Source of the DNA: Solimicrobium silvestre
GTDB lineage: Bacteria; Pseudomonadota; Gammaproteobacteria; Burkholderiales; Burkholderiaceae_D
DNA: 64,000 nucleotides
Assembly: GCF_002976435.1 (NCBI RefSeq)
Contig: NZ_PUGF01000008.1
Span: 124,001-188,000, forward strand
Direction of reading: 5' to 3'
Shown piece after piece: positions 27,240 through 36,282 of the stretch. The notes below the pieces were generated by a model that saw only the letters and a list, made by a program, of their open reading frames with translations, was not told the DNA's origin and searched no databases. Numbering within the stretch: position 1 is the stretch's first letter; the number at the start of each line of letters is the position of its first letter. Position numbers and translations under genes: made by a program.

Positions 27240-28853
27240 ATGGATCGTCGACTGTTTGTGAAATTAGGATTACTTATCGGTGCAGCAAATTCGATTAATA
27301 ATGATGCAGATGCGGCTGTTTCTAGCAGCTCAAAAAGTGAAGCACATTTAGCAAATAATCACTCCCTCATTGACGCTGACGTAATCGAATTACAAGCCTT
27401 AATGAGCTCGGGTAAATTAAGCGCCAAATCATTAACCGAGCAGTATTTACAACGCATTAAAACCATAGACCGCGCAGGTCCGCATCTCAATTCGATTATC
27501 GAACTTAATCCTGATGCATTAGCGATCGCAACAGCGCTTGATGCGGAACGAAAAGTAAGCGGTGCGCGTGGCCCTTTACATGGCATTCCGGTACTCATCA
27601 AAGACAACATCGCCACGGCAGATAAAATGCAAACCACGGCAGGGTCGTTAGCATTGGTTGGCGCTCGCGCACCGCGTGACGCATTTTTGGTTAAACAATT
27701 ACGTGCCGCCGGCGCTGTCATTCTAGGTAAAACCAACTTGAGCGAATGGGCCAATATGCGTTCCACCCGTTCCACCTCAGGTTGGAGCGGACGCGGTGGT
27801 TTGACTAAAAATCCATATGCACTCGACCGTAATTGCAGCGGTTCCAGCTCTGGTTCGGCTGCCGCCATTGCCGCTAGTTTGGCGACCTTGGCGGTGGGGA
27901 CTGAGACCGATGGATCGATCGTTTCACCCGCATCACTGTGCAGTCTGGTCGGTATCAAACCAACCTTAGGTTTAATTAGTCGTGACGGTATTGTTCCAAT
28001 CGCACACTCACAAGATACTGCCGGCCCAATGACGCGCACCGTGTCCGACGCAGCATTATTATTAACGGTGTTAGCCGGAATAGATGCGCGTGATTCAGCA
28101 ACGGCCAGCAGTCGTGGACGCGCTACCGACTACACCAAATTCTTGGATAAAAATGGACTCAAGGGTGCCCGAATAGGCGTCACGCGCAATGCCATGTCCA
28201 GTAATTTGCGGCAACAAGCCGTGGTTGATGAAGCGTTGGAAGTATTGAAGCAGCAGGGCGCAATCTTGATTGATGTGGAACTGCCTAACATTGCCAAATA
28301 TACCGATTCGGAACTGGAAGTATTGCTGTATGAATTGAAGGCCGATTTAAATCGATATCTGGCGGAATTCGGCCAGGGTTGTGCTGTAAATTCATTGGCT
28401 GACGTGATCGCTTTCAATGAAAAGAACCGCTCGCGCGAAATGCCTTACTTTGATCAGGAATTGCTGATTAAAGCTCAAGAAAAAGGTGATCTTAACAGCC
28501 CCGCTTATTTAATCGCGCTTGAAAATAATCATCAATATTCACGCGTTGAAGGCATAGATCAAATCATGCGAGAACATCAGCTGGATGCCTTGTTTGCATC
28601 GACCGGCGGCCCAGCTTGGATTTCTGACTATGTAAATGGCGACCACGTTATTGACGGCTTCTCCACACCGGCAGCGGTTGCGGGTTATCCGCATATCACC
28701 GTACCGGCTGGTTTTTTTGCTGGCTTACCGGTTGGCGTTTCGTTTATCGCTGGGCAGTATGCGGAAGGGATGTTAATTAAATTGGCTTATGCTTATGAAC
28801 AGGCGAGTAAGCGCAGAAAAGTGCCTACTTATATGGCACATAGTTTGGGGTGA
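27240..28853 (+). CDS. Amidase signature-family enzyme with twin-arginine-like N-terminus
   Basis: A 537-residue amidase. The GGAG ribosome-binding site is 6 nt before ATG. The N-terminus MDRRLFVKLGLLIGAANS has the spacing of a twin-arginine signal. The catalytic core has Lys121 in GIPVLIKDNI, the Gly/Ser-rich region CSGSSSGSAAAIAASLATLAVG, and the likely nucleophile Ser226 in TETDGSIVSPASLCSLVGIKPT. The TETDGS form is typical of an amidase subgroup, where the more usual motif is TDTGGS. The substrate is unknown; neighbours do not help. If exported, it would act on extracytoplasmic amides or peptides. Confidence 0.88.
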   Translation: MDRRLFVKLGLLIGAANSINNDADAAVSSSSKSEAHLANNHSLIDADVIELQALMSSGKLSAKSLTEQYLQRIKTIDRAGPHLNSIIELNPDALAIATALDAERKVSGARGPLHGIPVLIKDNIATADKMQTTAGSLALVGARAPRDAFLVKQLRAAGAVILGKTNLSEWANMRSTRSTSGWSGRGGLTKNPYALDRNCSGSSSGSAAAIAASLATLAVGTETDGSIVSPASLCSLVGIKPTLGLISRDGIVPIAHSQDTAGPMTRTVSDAALLLTVLAGIDARDSATASSRGRATDYTKFLDKNGLKGARIGVTRNAMSSNLRQQAVVDEALEVLKQQGAILIDVELPNIAKYTDSELEVLLYELKADLNRYLAEFGQGCAVNSLADVIAFNEKNRSREMPYFDQELLIKAQEKGDLNSPAYLIALENNHQYSRVEGIDQIMREHQLDALFASTGGPAWISDYVNGDHVIDGFSTPAAVAGYPHITVPAGFFAGLPVGVSFIAGQYAEGMLIKLAYAYEQASKRRKVPTYMAHSLG

Positions 28854-28857
28854 TTTT

Positions 28858-28896
28858 GTAGGAGGCACCCTTTGCGGGTGCCCTTGATTAATCAAC
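28858..28896. repeat. Half copy of a palindromic repeat
   Basis: GTAGGAGGCACCC, GGGTGCCCTT and GATTAATCAA match the left arm and centre of the complete 66-bp palindrome at 49229-49294. It lies in the 38-bp gap between the amidase and HMG-CoA lyase genes and covers the lyase stop codon at 28892-28894. Confidence 0.65.
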
Positions 28897-29821
28897 CAAC
28901 CCGTTTAGCCGCCAACGCATTCCCTGCGCGGCTAACTGCTTTACGTCCCAAATGCTGAGAAATAAACTGACCGGCATCGACGGTTTTATCCAAATCAATT
29001 CCAGTGTGAATCCCCAAGCCTTGCATTAAAAACAGCACGTCTTCGGTTGCGACATTGCCGGTTGCACCCTTGGCGTAAGGACAGCCACCCAAGCCAGCAA
29101 CGGAGGAGTGGAAAATGCTAATGCCGACTTCCAGACTGGCATAAATATTAGCCAAGGCTTGTCCATAAGTGTCATGAAAATGGCCTGACAAACCTGATAC
29201 CGGAAACTCTCTCATTACTCGCTGCATAACGGTTTGCACCTGTCTGGCAGTGCCTACGCCGATTGTGTCGGCGATGTCGATTTCATCGCAGCCTAAGTCG
29301 CGCAAACGCTGTACAACATCGGCAACGGCTTCTGGGCTAACTGCACCTTGATATGGACAGCCGAACGAGCAGCTTAAGCTGCCGCGCAAGCGTTTGTTAT
29401 TGGCCTTAGCCGCTACGGCCACTTCTCGAAACCGTTCGATTGATTCTGCGATTGAACAGTTAATATTTTTTTGGGAAAAAGCTTCCGAAGCAGAACCAAA
29501 TATCACCACTTCATCAGCGCCCGCAGCGATTGCCGCTTCAAAGCCTTTCATATTGGGTGTGAGCACCGAATAAATAACACCGGCTTTGCGCTCTATACCA
29601 GCCATGACTTCCGTGGAAGTAGCCATTTGCGGCACCCATTTTGGCGAAACAAACGAGGCCGATTCAATGTTAATAAACCCGGCGGCGCTTAACCTGTTCA
29701 CCAATTCAATTTTAACTTCGGCACTAATCGTCGTCGCTTCATTTTGCAGGCCGTCACGCGGGCCGACTTCCACTATTTTGACTGAGCTTGGAAGAGTGGC
29801 TGAGGTTGCATATGAGTTCAT
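28892..29821 (-). CDS. mvaB: Hydroxymethylglutaryl-CoA lyase
   Basis: A 309-residue TIM-barrel lyase that cleaves HMG-CoA into acetoacetate and acetyl-CoA, the last step of leucine degradation. The start at 29821 is supported by AAAGGATAT 8 nt upstream. VEVGPRDGLQNEATTISAEVKIELVNRL is the metal and substrate start; SFVSPKWVPQM follows; the loop GLGGCPYAKGATGNVATEDVL holds the catalytic Cys. It starts one base after the stop of the GhrA-like gene, so the two are coupled, and it is the last gene of the liu region in this window. Confidence 0.95.
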   Translation of the reverse strand: MNSYATSATLPSSVKIVEVGPRDGLQNEATTISAEVKIELVNRLSAAGFINIESASFVSPKWVPQMATSTEVMAGIERKAGVIYSVLTPNMKGFEAAIAAGADEVVIFGSASEAFSQKNINCSIAESIERFREVAVAAKANNKRLRGSLSCSFGCPYQGAVSPEAVADVVQRLRDLGCDEIDIADTIGVGTARQVQTVMQRVMREFPVSGLSGHFHDTYGQALANIYASLEVGISIFHSSVAGLGGCPYAKGATGNVATEDVLFLMQGLGIHTGIDLDKTVDAGQFISQHLGRKAVSRAGNALAAKRVG

Positions 29822-29822
29822 T

Positions 29823-30752
29823 TTAATATCCTTTGACACAATCTATAACGCCAGTAACGGGCAAACCCTGTTCTAGCAACGCGATTTTTTCAGCGATCTG
29901 TACAGCGCTTTCATCCCATAACGTCAGCGCTGCAACATGCGGTGTAATAGTGATTTTTGGCTCTTGCCAAAACGGGTGATTGCCCGGCAGCGGCTCGGTT
30001 TGAACTACATCTAAAGTCGCCCCCGCAATATGCCCATTGCGCACCAGTTCCAGCAAATCCTGTTCCACAATATGCGCACCGCGCGCCACATTAATTACAT
30101 ACGCACCGCGCGGTAACTGCGCTAACGTGTGCCGATTTAAAATACCGCTGGTTTGTTCCGTCAACGGCAAAATACAAACGATGACTTTGCTTTCTGCCAA
30201 AAATTTAGGCAGCTCATCTGCACCCGAATAGCACTGAATTTCATCAATTTGTTTAGCTGAGTTACTCCAGCCAATAACTGGGAATTTAAGTTGCAGCAAA
30301 CTCGCGGCGATGGATTGTCCTAGCGTACCCATGCCAAGTACACCAACCGTAAATTCTTTTTTACTCAATGGCGCTATTGACTGCCAGTGTGCGTGTTGGG
30401 CCTGACGCGCAAACAGATCAAAACGGCGAAAATAATGCAGCACCGCGTGGCAAACATAATCTGCCATTTGCTCGCCCATGCCAGCATCTTCCAAGCGAAT
30501 AATCGGCACTTGTTTGGGTAACTGATCAACCATCTTGATGATGGCGTCAACACCTGCGCCTAGATTAAAAATCGCTTTTAAATCATCACGGCCAGCTAGC
30601 ATTTCCACTGGCGGTTTCCAGACTAGCGCGTAGTCAGCAGGAGCATTGTCACCTGCTTGCCATTGCCTGATTTTCGCGTGCGGTAAAGCGTTCTGAAATG
30701 CGCGTAATGGGACTTCAGGATTACTACTTTGGTTGCAATAGATAATGTTCAT
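29823..30752 (-). CDS. ghrA: Glyoxylate/hydroxypyruvate reductase A-like
   Basis: A 309-residue D-2-hydroxyacid dehydrogenase. The start at 30752 (MNIIYCNQSSNPEVPL) gives a typical length for GhrA; the longer frame only adds repeat-derived residues. The NAD(P)-binding VGVLGMGTLGQSIAASLLQLKFPVIGWSNS and the catalytic Arg (NVARGAHIVEQ), Glu (VVQTEPLPGNHPFW) and His (ITPHVAALT) are all present. It reduces glyoxylate or hydroxypyruvate. Its position between methylcrotonyl-CoA carboxylase alpha and HMG-CoA lyase is not explained by leucine degradation itself; a link to aceK/glyoxylate metabolism is possible. Confidence 0.88.
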   Translation of the reverse strand: MNIIYCNQSSNPEVPLRAFQNALPHAKIRQWQAGDNAPADYALVWKPPVEMLAGRDDLKAIFNLGAGVDAIIKMVDQLPKQVPIIRLEDAGMGEQMADYVCHAVLHYFRRFDLFARQAQHAHWQSIAPLSKKEFTVGVLGMGTLGQSIAASLLQLKFPVIGWSNSAKQIDEIQCYSGADELPKFLAESKVIVCILPLTEQTSGILNRHTLAQLPRGAYVINVARGAHIVEQDLLELVRNGHIAGATLDVVQTEPLPGNHPFWQEPKITITPHVAALTLWDESAVQIAEKIALLEQGLPVTGVIDCVKGY

Positions 30753-30780
30753 ATTCTTATTTAGCGTAAAACCCTCAATA

Positions 30781-30826
30781 CCGTCATCCTCGCGCAGGCG
30801 GAGATCCAGTTGCACATGAATGACGG
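30781..30826. repeat. Short REP-like palindrome
   Basis: Outer arms CCGTCAT (30781-30787) and ATGACGG (30820-30826) enclose CCTCGCGCAGGCGGAGATCCAG, which has an inner CTCGC/GCGGAG hairpin. The pattern of GTCATCC, CGCGCAGGCGG and GATCCAG is a familiar repeat in many beta- and gamma-proteobacteria. It sits in the gap before the ghrA-like gene and its sequence extends the spurious upstream frame of that gene. Confidence 0.7.
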
Positions 30827-30863
30827 TTGAAGCTTATTCACTTAATATTCACTTAATAACATC

Positions 30864-32855
30864 TCACTCAAACATCAATAATTGCGCGCCATCGGCTACC
30901 TGGTCACCGACTAAATACATCAGCTCTTTCACCACGCCATCAACCGGTGCCGCAATCGTGTGTTCCATTTTCATGGCTTCCATAATCAGCAACGGCTCGC
31001 CTTTTTTTACCGCTTGCCCGGCTGCCACTAACAAGGCCACAATTTTGCCTGGCATCGGTGCAGTCAAGCGCCCGGTTTCCGCTTCCGCTTCACCGGCATG
31101 CAACAACGGATCGGTGTAAGTTAATTCAACATGCTGGCCTTGGTTGAACACATGGAAATGTTCACCATGACGCACGACGGTGCCGCTCACGGTTAATTCA
31201 CCGACTTGAATACTTAGTGTGTGTTCAGTTTGAGCTAACCGCACCCGCGCTTCAGAACCCGCTCCGCTCATGCTCCAACCATCTGCCAGATAACGCACAA
31301 CGACCTCATGCACGTCACCTTCGGATTCAAAACGTAAGGTGCGCAGCAAACTGCTATTCATGCGCCAGCCGTGGCTAGAGGCCCACGGGTCGCTACTATT
31401 GGCGTGGCATTCTGACAGTAATAATTTGGTTGCCGCTAACGCCAATACGGGCAATGTCATCACGGCCGGAGCTGGGAATAATTCGGCCTGATTACGCTCA
31501 ATTAAACCAGTATCTAAATCAGCACTAGAAAATGCTTTGCTGTGTATCAGTCGCTGTAAAAATCCAATATTGGATGACAGCCCAACAATCTGATACTGCG
31601 CTAAAGCTTGCGCCATCCGCGCCAAGGCTTCATTTCTGTCTTTACCCCATACGATCATTTTAGCGATCATCGGATCGTAAAAAGGTGAGATCGTGTCGCC
31701 TTCGCGCACGCCGCTATCTATCCTGAAACTAGCTGGATCTGAACTACCGCCTAACTCAAAATTCACGGCTTCTGGTGTGCGTGCATGCACCAAAGTACCA
31801 ATCGACGGCAAGAAACCTTTTTCTGGATTTTCAGCATAAACACGCGCTTCAATCGAATGGCCATGTATACGTAATTGCGGCTGCAACAACGGCAACGGTT
31901 CGCCACTTGCCACGCGCAACTGCCACTCGACCAAATCAGTTCCGGTAATCATTTCAGTGACCGGATGCTCAACTTGCAAACGCGTATTCATTTCCATGAA
32001 ATAAAATGAACCGTCTTGATTAGCGATAAATTCGACCGTTCCAGCGCCGACATAACCAACCGCTTTAGCGGCAGCCACCGCCGCTTCGCCCATCGCCGCG
32101 CGACGTTGTTCCGTCATGCCCGGCGCAGGTGCTTCTTCCAATACTTTTTGATGGCGACGTTGCACTGAACAATCACGTTCAAACAAATAAACGCAGTTGC
32201 CGAAGGTATCGGCAAAGACCTGAATTTCGATATGGCGCGGGCGTTGTAAATATTTTTCAGCCAGGACTTTATCGTCACCAAAAGAACTGATCGCTTCGCG
32301 CTTGCAAGAAGCCAAGGCCGCTTTAAAGTCCGCGCTGTTTTCAATCACGCGCATCCCTTTACCGCCGCCGCCAGCAGAGGCTTTCAGCAATACCGGATAA
32401 CCGATACGATCAGCTTCTTTATGCAAAAAATCCGCATCTTGATTTTCACCATGGTAGCCCGGCACCAGCGGCACCTTGGCTTGTTCCATCAGCGTTTTAG
32501 CCGCCGACTTACTGCCCATAGCGCGTATCGCCGAAGCCGGTGGCCCAATAAAAACCAACCCCGCTTTAGCGCAAGCATCGGCGAACTCACTATTCTCGGA
32601 TAAAAATCCATATCCCGGATGAATCGCCTGTGCCCCAGTCGCCAGCGCCACAGCAATAATTTTATCGCCCAGCAAATAACTCTCTTTAGCCGCAGCCGGC
32701 CCAATCAACACCGCCTCATCACAAGCCGCCACATGCTTAGCCAGCGCATCCGCCTCCGAATACACCGCCACCGTTTTAACACCCAGACGACGCGCAGTAG
32801 CCGCCACCCGACAAGCGATTTCACCCCGGTTAGCGATGAGAATTTTAGTAAACAT
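30864..32855 (-). CDS. mccA: Methylcrotonyl-CoA carboxylase alpha (biotin-carrying) subunit
   Basis: A 663-residue biotin carboxylase subunit (also named liuD). MFTKILIANRGEIACRVAATARRLG opens the biotin-carboxylase domain; the ATP-grasp loop is ASAGGGGKGMRV; HPGYGFLSEN and EMNTRLQVEHPVTE are diagnostic. A C-terminal biotinyl domain has the biotin-carrying Lys629 in EAMKMEH, 34 residues from the end. AAGGAA precedes the ATG. Together with the beta subunit at 38478 it carboxylates 3-methylcrotonyl-CoA in leucine degradation. Acetyl- or propionyl-CoA carboxylase subunits are similar, but the linkage to liuC, isovaleryl-CoA dehydrogenase and HMG-CoA lyase supports this assignment. Confidence 0.93.
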   Translation of the reverse strand: MFTKILIANRGEIACRVAATARRLGVKTVAVYSEADALAKHVAACDEAVLIGPAAAKESYLLGDKIIAVALATGAQAIHPGYGFLSENSEFADACAKAGLVFIGPPASAIRAMGSKSAAKTLMEQAKVPLVPGYHGENQDADFLHKEADRIGYPVLLKASAGGGGKGMRVIENSADFKAALASCKREAISSFGDDKVLAEKYLQRPRHIEIQVFADTFGNCVYLFERDCSVQRRHQKVLEEAPAPGMTEQRRAAMGEAAVAAAKAVGYVGAGTVEFIANQDGSFYFMEMNTRLQVEHPVTEMITGTDLVEWQLRVASGEPLPLLQPQLRIHGHSIEARVYAENPEKGFLPSIGTLVHARTPEAVNFELGGSSDPASFRIDSGVREGDTISPFYDPMIAKMIVWGKDRNEALARMAQALAQYQIVGLSSNIGFLQRLIHSKAFSSADLDTGLIERNQAELFPAPAVMTLPVLALAATKLLLSECHANSSDPWASSHGWRMNSSLLRTLRFESEGDVHEVVVRYLADGWSMSGAGSEARVRLAQTEHTLSIQVGELTVSGTVVRHGEHFHVFNQGQHVELTYTDPLLHAGEAEAETGRLTAPMPGKIVALLVAAGQAVKKGEPLLIMEAMKMEHTIAAPVDGVVKELMYLVGDQVADGAQLLMFE

Positions 32856-32937
32856 GGTTATTCCTTATTATTTTTTAATGTCTTAAAGCGATGAAGCAAA
32901 AACTGAATTGCGCTAAATAATGCGTATGTGCTGCTGT

Positions 32938-32998
32938 TGAATTTGACCTTGTTGTTGACTTGGCTTTTGACGCTGCATTTGACCTTGTTTTTGACCTA
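32938..32998. repeat. Degenerate TTGAC tandem repeat
   Basis: TTTGACCTTG, TTGTTGACTTGG, TTTTGACGCTG, TTTGACCTTG and TTTTTGACC follow each other with a period of about 11-13 bp. It is low-complexity and lies directly beside the hairpin element at 33017. Confidence 0.6.
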
Positions 32999-33016
32999 CC
33001 CCACTTCTAGTTCGGC

Positions 33017-33107
33017 CGATGAATTTACGGATAAATGGATCAGAAAGGTTCGCTGTCTGAGCCGCAGGCGAGTTTCGAACTTTTCCCATTTATCCGTAAA
33101 TTTATCG
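33017..33107. repeat. Large intergenic hairpin element
   Basis: Arms CGATGAATTTACGGATAAATGG (33017-33038) and CCATTTATCCGTAAATTTATCG (33086-33107) match in 21 of 22 positions. Inner arms GAAAGGTTCG and CGAACTTTTC also pair (9 of 10), with a Gly-rich CGCTGTCTGAGCCGCAGGCG loop. The result is a long interrupted stem. It probably belongs to a dispersed repeat family of this genus. Confidence 0.75.
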
Positions 33108-33140
33108 GGGTTTCCGAAATAGCGTGGTCGCCTTTTTTGG

Positions 33141-33172
33141 GTTACCTTTTTTGGCGAAGCAAAAAAGGTAAC
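33141..33172. repeat. Hairpin adjoining the large element
   Basis: GTTACCTTTTTTG (33141-33153) and CAAAAAAGGTAAC (33160-33172) are perfect complements with loop GCGAAG. It is 33 bp from the large hairpin. A smaller CCGGT/ACCGG arm pair follows at about 33179-33194. The T-run could give it terminator activity for a minus-strand transcript. Confidence 0.7.
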
Positions 33173-33309
33173 TAGCCGCCGGTCTACCACCGGCCTACAA
33201 AACTAAAATCAATCAAGCTGCTATCAAAAAATAAACGACAAATCAACCGGAAGTAATTGTCAATCAACGGTAACGCGTGGGCACAAACCCGTGCCCACCC
33301 TACGTCGAG

Positions 33310-34347
33310 TTATTTACACCCACCACTCTCAACTTTAGCCCGCGTCCTCAACCCCAATTTCTCCAACAAAACCCGATCATCCGAAGCCTCAGGATTCTCA
33401 GTAGTCAACAACTTATCCCCATAAAATATCGAGTTAGCACCAGCCAAGAAACACATAGCCTGCACCGGCTCCCCCATCTGCCGACGCCCAGCCGACAACC
33501 GCACCCGCGCACGCGGCATAGTAATCCGCGCCACAGCAATAGTGCGCACAAACTCCAGCGGATCAAGCTCTTCGGTACCAAACAAAGGCGTACCTTCCAC
33601 CTGTACCAAATGATTCACCGGCACCGATTCCGGGTAGGGATTTAAATTCGCCAATTGCGCAATCAAACCAGCGCGTTGACGACGTGATTCACCCATTCCC
33701 ACAATCCCGCCGCAGCATACTTTTAAGCCAGCATTACGTACATAACCCAGCGTATCCAAACGATCTTGATAATCGCGGGTAGAAATCACGTTATCGTAAA
33801 ACTCTGGCGCAGTATCTAAATTGTGGTTGTAATAATCCAGACCAGCGTCTTTTAACCGCGCAGCCTGTTCTTCTTTCAACATACCCAACGTAGCGCAGGT
33901 TTCTAAACCCAAAGCCTTCACTCCACGCACCATTTCTTCGACTTTTTCCATGTCGCGGTCTTTAGGCGAACGCCATGCAGCACCCATGCAAAAACGGGTT
34001 GCGCCACTTTCTTTAGCAGAACGTGCAGCATCCAATACTTCGGTAATGCCCAGGATTTTTTTAGCTTCTACGCCAGTGTCATAACGCGCCGCTTGAGGGC
34101 AATATCCACAATCTTCTTCGCAGCCACCGGTTTTAATTGACAACAAAGTCGCCAGCTCAACGTCACCGTCCGGAAACTCACGGCGATGCACTTCTTGAGC
34201 GCGAAACAGCAACTCATTAAATGGCAAATCAAACAAACCCAATACTTCATCGACTGGCCAAGTTTCGGCCACGATAGGTGTGACTGGTTTTGGCGCCGGA
34301 TGAAACGTTACGCCTTGTTGTTTGCTGGTCTCTGTATTTTGTTCCAT
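33310..34347 (-). CDS. bioB: Biotin synthase
   Basis: A 345-residue radical SAM enzyme that inserts sulfur into dethiobiotin, the last step of biotin synthesis. The [4Fe-4S] motif is in [20 protein letters not shown] (CxxxCxxC). [33 protein letters not shown] and [18 protein letters not shown] are further family signatures. It is the last gene of the bioA-bioF-bioD-bioB operon on the minus strand. A GAGGA ribosome-binding site lies about 9 nt before the ATG. Confidence 0.96.
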   Translation of the reverse strand: MEQNTETSKQQGVTFHPAPKPVTPIVAETWPVDEVLGLFDLPFNELLFRAQEVHRREFPDGDVELATLLSIKTGGCEEDCGYCPQAARYDTGVEAKKILGITEVLDAARSAKESGATRFCMGAAWRSPKDRDMEKVEEMVRGVKALGLETCATLGMLKEEQAARLKDAGLDYYNHNLDTAPEFYDNVISTRDYQDRLDTLGYVRNAGLKVCCGGIVGMGESRRQRAGLIAQLANLNPYPESVPVNHLVQVEGTPLFGTEELDPLEFVRTIAVARITMPRARVRLSAGRRQMGEPVQAMCFLAGANSIFYGDKLLTTENPEASDDRVLLEKLGLRTRAKVESGGCK

Positions 34348-34366
34348 CGTGTTTTCCTCATTTAAA

Positions 34367-35089
34367 CTAGGTAATAAGTTGCTCAGGCAACTTCAATAAT
34401 TTTGTTAAATCTAAATGCGCCGCTGCGGCCTGCGCTGTTGGTTTGTCTAAGCACGGAATGCAACCTAACAACGGCGCATTGATACGTTCCTGCAAAGCGA
34501 TCAAGTTATCCTGCAAATGCGCCATTTCACCTTGCGCACAATTCGCCACCCAAGCCGCCACAGTTAAGCCACGCGCAGTAATAGCCTCAACTGTAAGCAA
34601 TGCCTGACTAATGCAACCGAGCCGCATTCCAACCACCAGCACCACCGGCAAATTCAATTGTTGCGCCATGTCTGCACTATCTTCCTGCGCATTCAATGGC
34701 ACTCTAAAACCCCCGACACCTTCGACGATTAACGCTTGTGCATAAGTCGTTAATTGTTGATAGCAATCCAGAATCACCGACAAATTAATCTGCTGCATTT
34801 CCTGTTGCGCGGCGATATGCGGAGCTGCCGCTAACTTAAATAAATACGGATTAACCAGCTTGGACAATTCCGCTGGCAAAATCACATTACCGGCGTCTTT
34901 TAGTGCCAATACATCTTCATTGCACCAAACGCCATCCTGCAAAAATGCGCCTGCCGCGACCGGCTTCATGCCGATACTTTGCAACCCCTGCTGCACCATG
35001 CCGTAAAGCAGGGCGCTTGAAACCAGCGTCTTGCCAATTTCGGTATCGGTACCCGCCACAAAAAATGCTAACGGTTTTTTGTATTCCAT
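34367..35089 (-). CDS. bioD: Dethiobiotin synthetase
   Basis: A 240-residue ATP-dependent enzyme that closes the ureido ring of dethiobiotin. The start at 35089 ([21 protein letters not shown]) is used because it begins with the P-loop strand; the upstream frame overlaps bio[10 protein letters not shown] is the nucleotide-binding loop. [12 protein letters not shown] and [22 protein letters not shown] match BioD. Its ATG is 2 bp from the bioF stop, so the two are coupled. Confidence 0.93.
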   Translation of the reverse strand: MEYKKPLAFFVAGTDTEIGKTLVSSALLYGMVQQGLQSIGMKPVAAGAFLQDGVWCNEDVLALKDAGNVILPAELSKLVNPYLFKLAAAPHIAAQQEMQQINLSVILDCYQQLTTYAQALIVEGVGGFRVPLNAQEDSADMAQQLNLPVVLVVGMRLGCISQALLTVEAITARGLTVAAWVANCAQGEMAHLQDNLIALQERINAPLLGCIPCLDKPTAQAAAAHLDLTKLLKLPEQLIT

Positions 35090-35091
35090 CT

Positions 35092-36282
35092 TCACGCTGC
35101 TTTCTTTTGTAAACCATCTAGCTCGCTCAGCAAGGTCGCAACTTGCGCACTGCTGTGTGCGGCTGACAGAGTAACCCGCAAACGCGCTGTACCAACCGGC
35201 ACGGTTGGTGGACGAATTGCCGGCACCCAAATCCCGCGCTCGTATAAACGTGCCGCCAGCTGCATAGCCAGATGATTTTCACCGACGATCAGCGGTTGAA
35301 TTTGCGTGTCGGAAGCCAGTAAAGACATGCCACCGACCTCAGAGCCTATTGCGGTTTTAAACTGCTTAATCAGACCTTGTAAATGCGTCCGACGTTGTGC
35401 ACCTTCGGCACCGCAAATAATATCCAGACTCGTCAACAGCGCATGCGCTAAAGCTGGCGGTGCGGCGGTAGTATAAATATACGGGCGGGCTTTTTGTACC
35501 AGCCATTCAATCACGCTGCCATGTGCTGCGATAAACGCACCAGACACGCCAGCAGCTTTGCCTAATGTACCCATGTAGACAATATTTTTGCTGCGTAAAT
35601 TGAAGTGGGAAAGTATTCCAGCACCGTCACCTAACACACCAAAACCATGCGCATCATCAATCACTAGCCAAGCATTATAACGTTCGCACAAAGCCAATAT
35701 TTCAGGCAAAGGGGCAATTACGCCATCCATACTAAATACGCTGTCGGTGACAACAATTTTTGTTGAAGCACCACTTTGTTGTAGCAAATTTTCTAACGCG
35801 ATTAAATCGGCGTGTGGATAAACCTGCACTTTGCAACGCGCTAATTTAGCACCATCAATTAACGAAGCGTGATTTAAATTTTCAGAAAAAATTTCTGCCT
35901 GACCAGGATCAGTCGCGGCCAATCCAGACAACACCGCCAGATTAGCCATATAGCCGGTACTCAAATACAAGGCGCGCGCCTGTTCCAAATACGGCGACTG
36001 CATAGCGGCTAACCGTTCTTCCAGTTGCGCATGAGCTTTTGAATGGCCGCTAATTAAATGCGACGCGCCGCTACCGGCACCGTACAACGTAACGCCTTCT
36101 TGCAGAGCGTGTTGAATTTGCGGATGTGCGGCCAAACCCAAATAATCGTTGCTGCAAAATGCCAGCATAGTACGACCATCAACGTTCATCACCGCAGCGC
36201 ATGGTGTTGCAGTTACTCGTCGGTGACGTAGTAAATCTTGTTTATCCAGTTCAGCCAAACGCTGTTCGATTTGTTCAATCAT
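35092..36282 (-). CDS. bioF: 8-amino-7-oxononanoate synthase
   Basis: A 396-residue PLP enzyme that condenses pimeloyl-ACP (or CoA) with L-alanine. LAFCSNDYLGLAAHPQIQHALQEG, GSGASHLISGHSKAHAQLEE, DSVFSMDGVIAPLPEILALC and the PLP-lysine region YMGTLGKAAGVSGAFIA are standard. ATG overlaps the bioA stop (ATGA, 36279-36282). It belongs to the biotin operon. Confidence 0.95.
   Translation of the reverse strand: MIEQIEQRLAELDKQDLLRHRRVTATPCAAVMNVDGRTMLAFCSNDYLGLAAHPQIQHALQEGVTLYGAGSGASHLISGHSKAHAQLEERLAAMQSPYLEQARALYLSTGYMANLAVLSGLAATDPGQAEIFSENLNHASLIDGAKLARCKVQVYPHADLIALENLLQQSGASTKIVVTDSVFSMDGVIAPLPEILALCERYNAWLVIDDAHGFGVLGDGAGILSHFNLRSKNIVYMGTLGKAAGVSGAFIAAHGSVIEWLVQKARPYIYTTAAPPALAHALLTSLDIICGAEGAQRRTHLQGLIKQFKTAIGSEVGGMSLLASDTQIQPLIVGENHLAMQLAARLYERGIWVPAIRPPTVPVGTARLRVTLSAAHSSAQVATLLSELDGLQKKAA

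Larger units (their letters stand above)
32856..33309. other. Intergenic region between bioB and mccA with nested palindromes
   Basis: A 454-bp gap between the bioB stop (33310) and the mccA start (32855). It contains a low-complexity run of TTGAC repeats (32938-32998), a large hairpin (33017-33107) and a second hairpin (33141-33172). Two short open frames run through them on opposite strands and look like shadows of the repeat. I see no gene. Confidence 0.7.

Noticed and set aside
32928-33190. Open frames on both strands of about 64 residues in the bioB-mccA gap
   Set aside because: They run through the TTGAC array and the two hairpins; the similarity of both strands follows from the palindrome.
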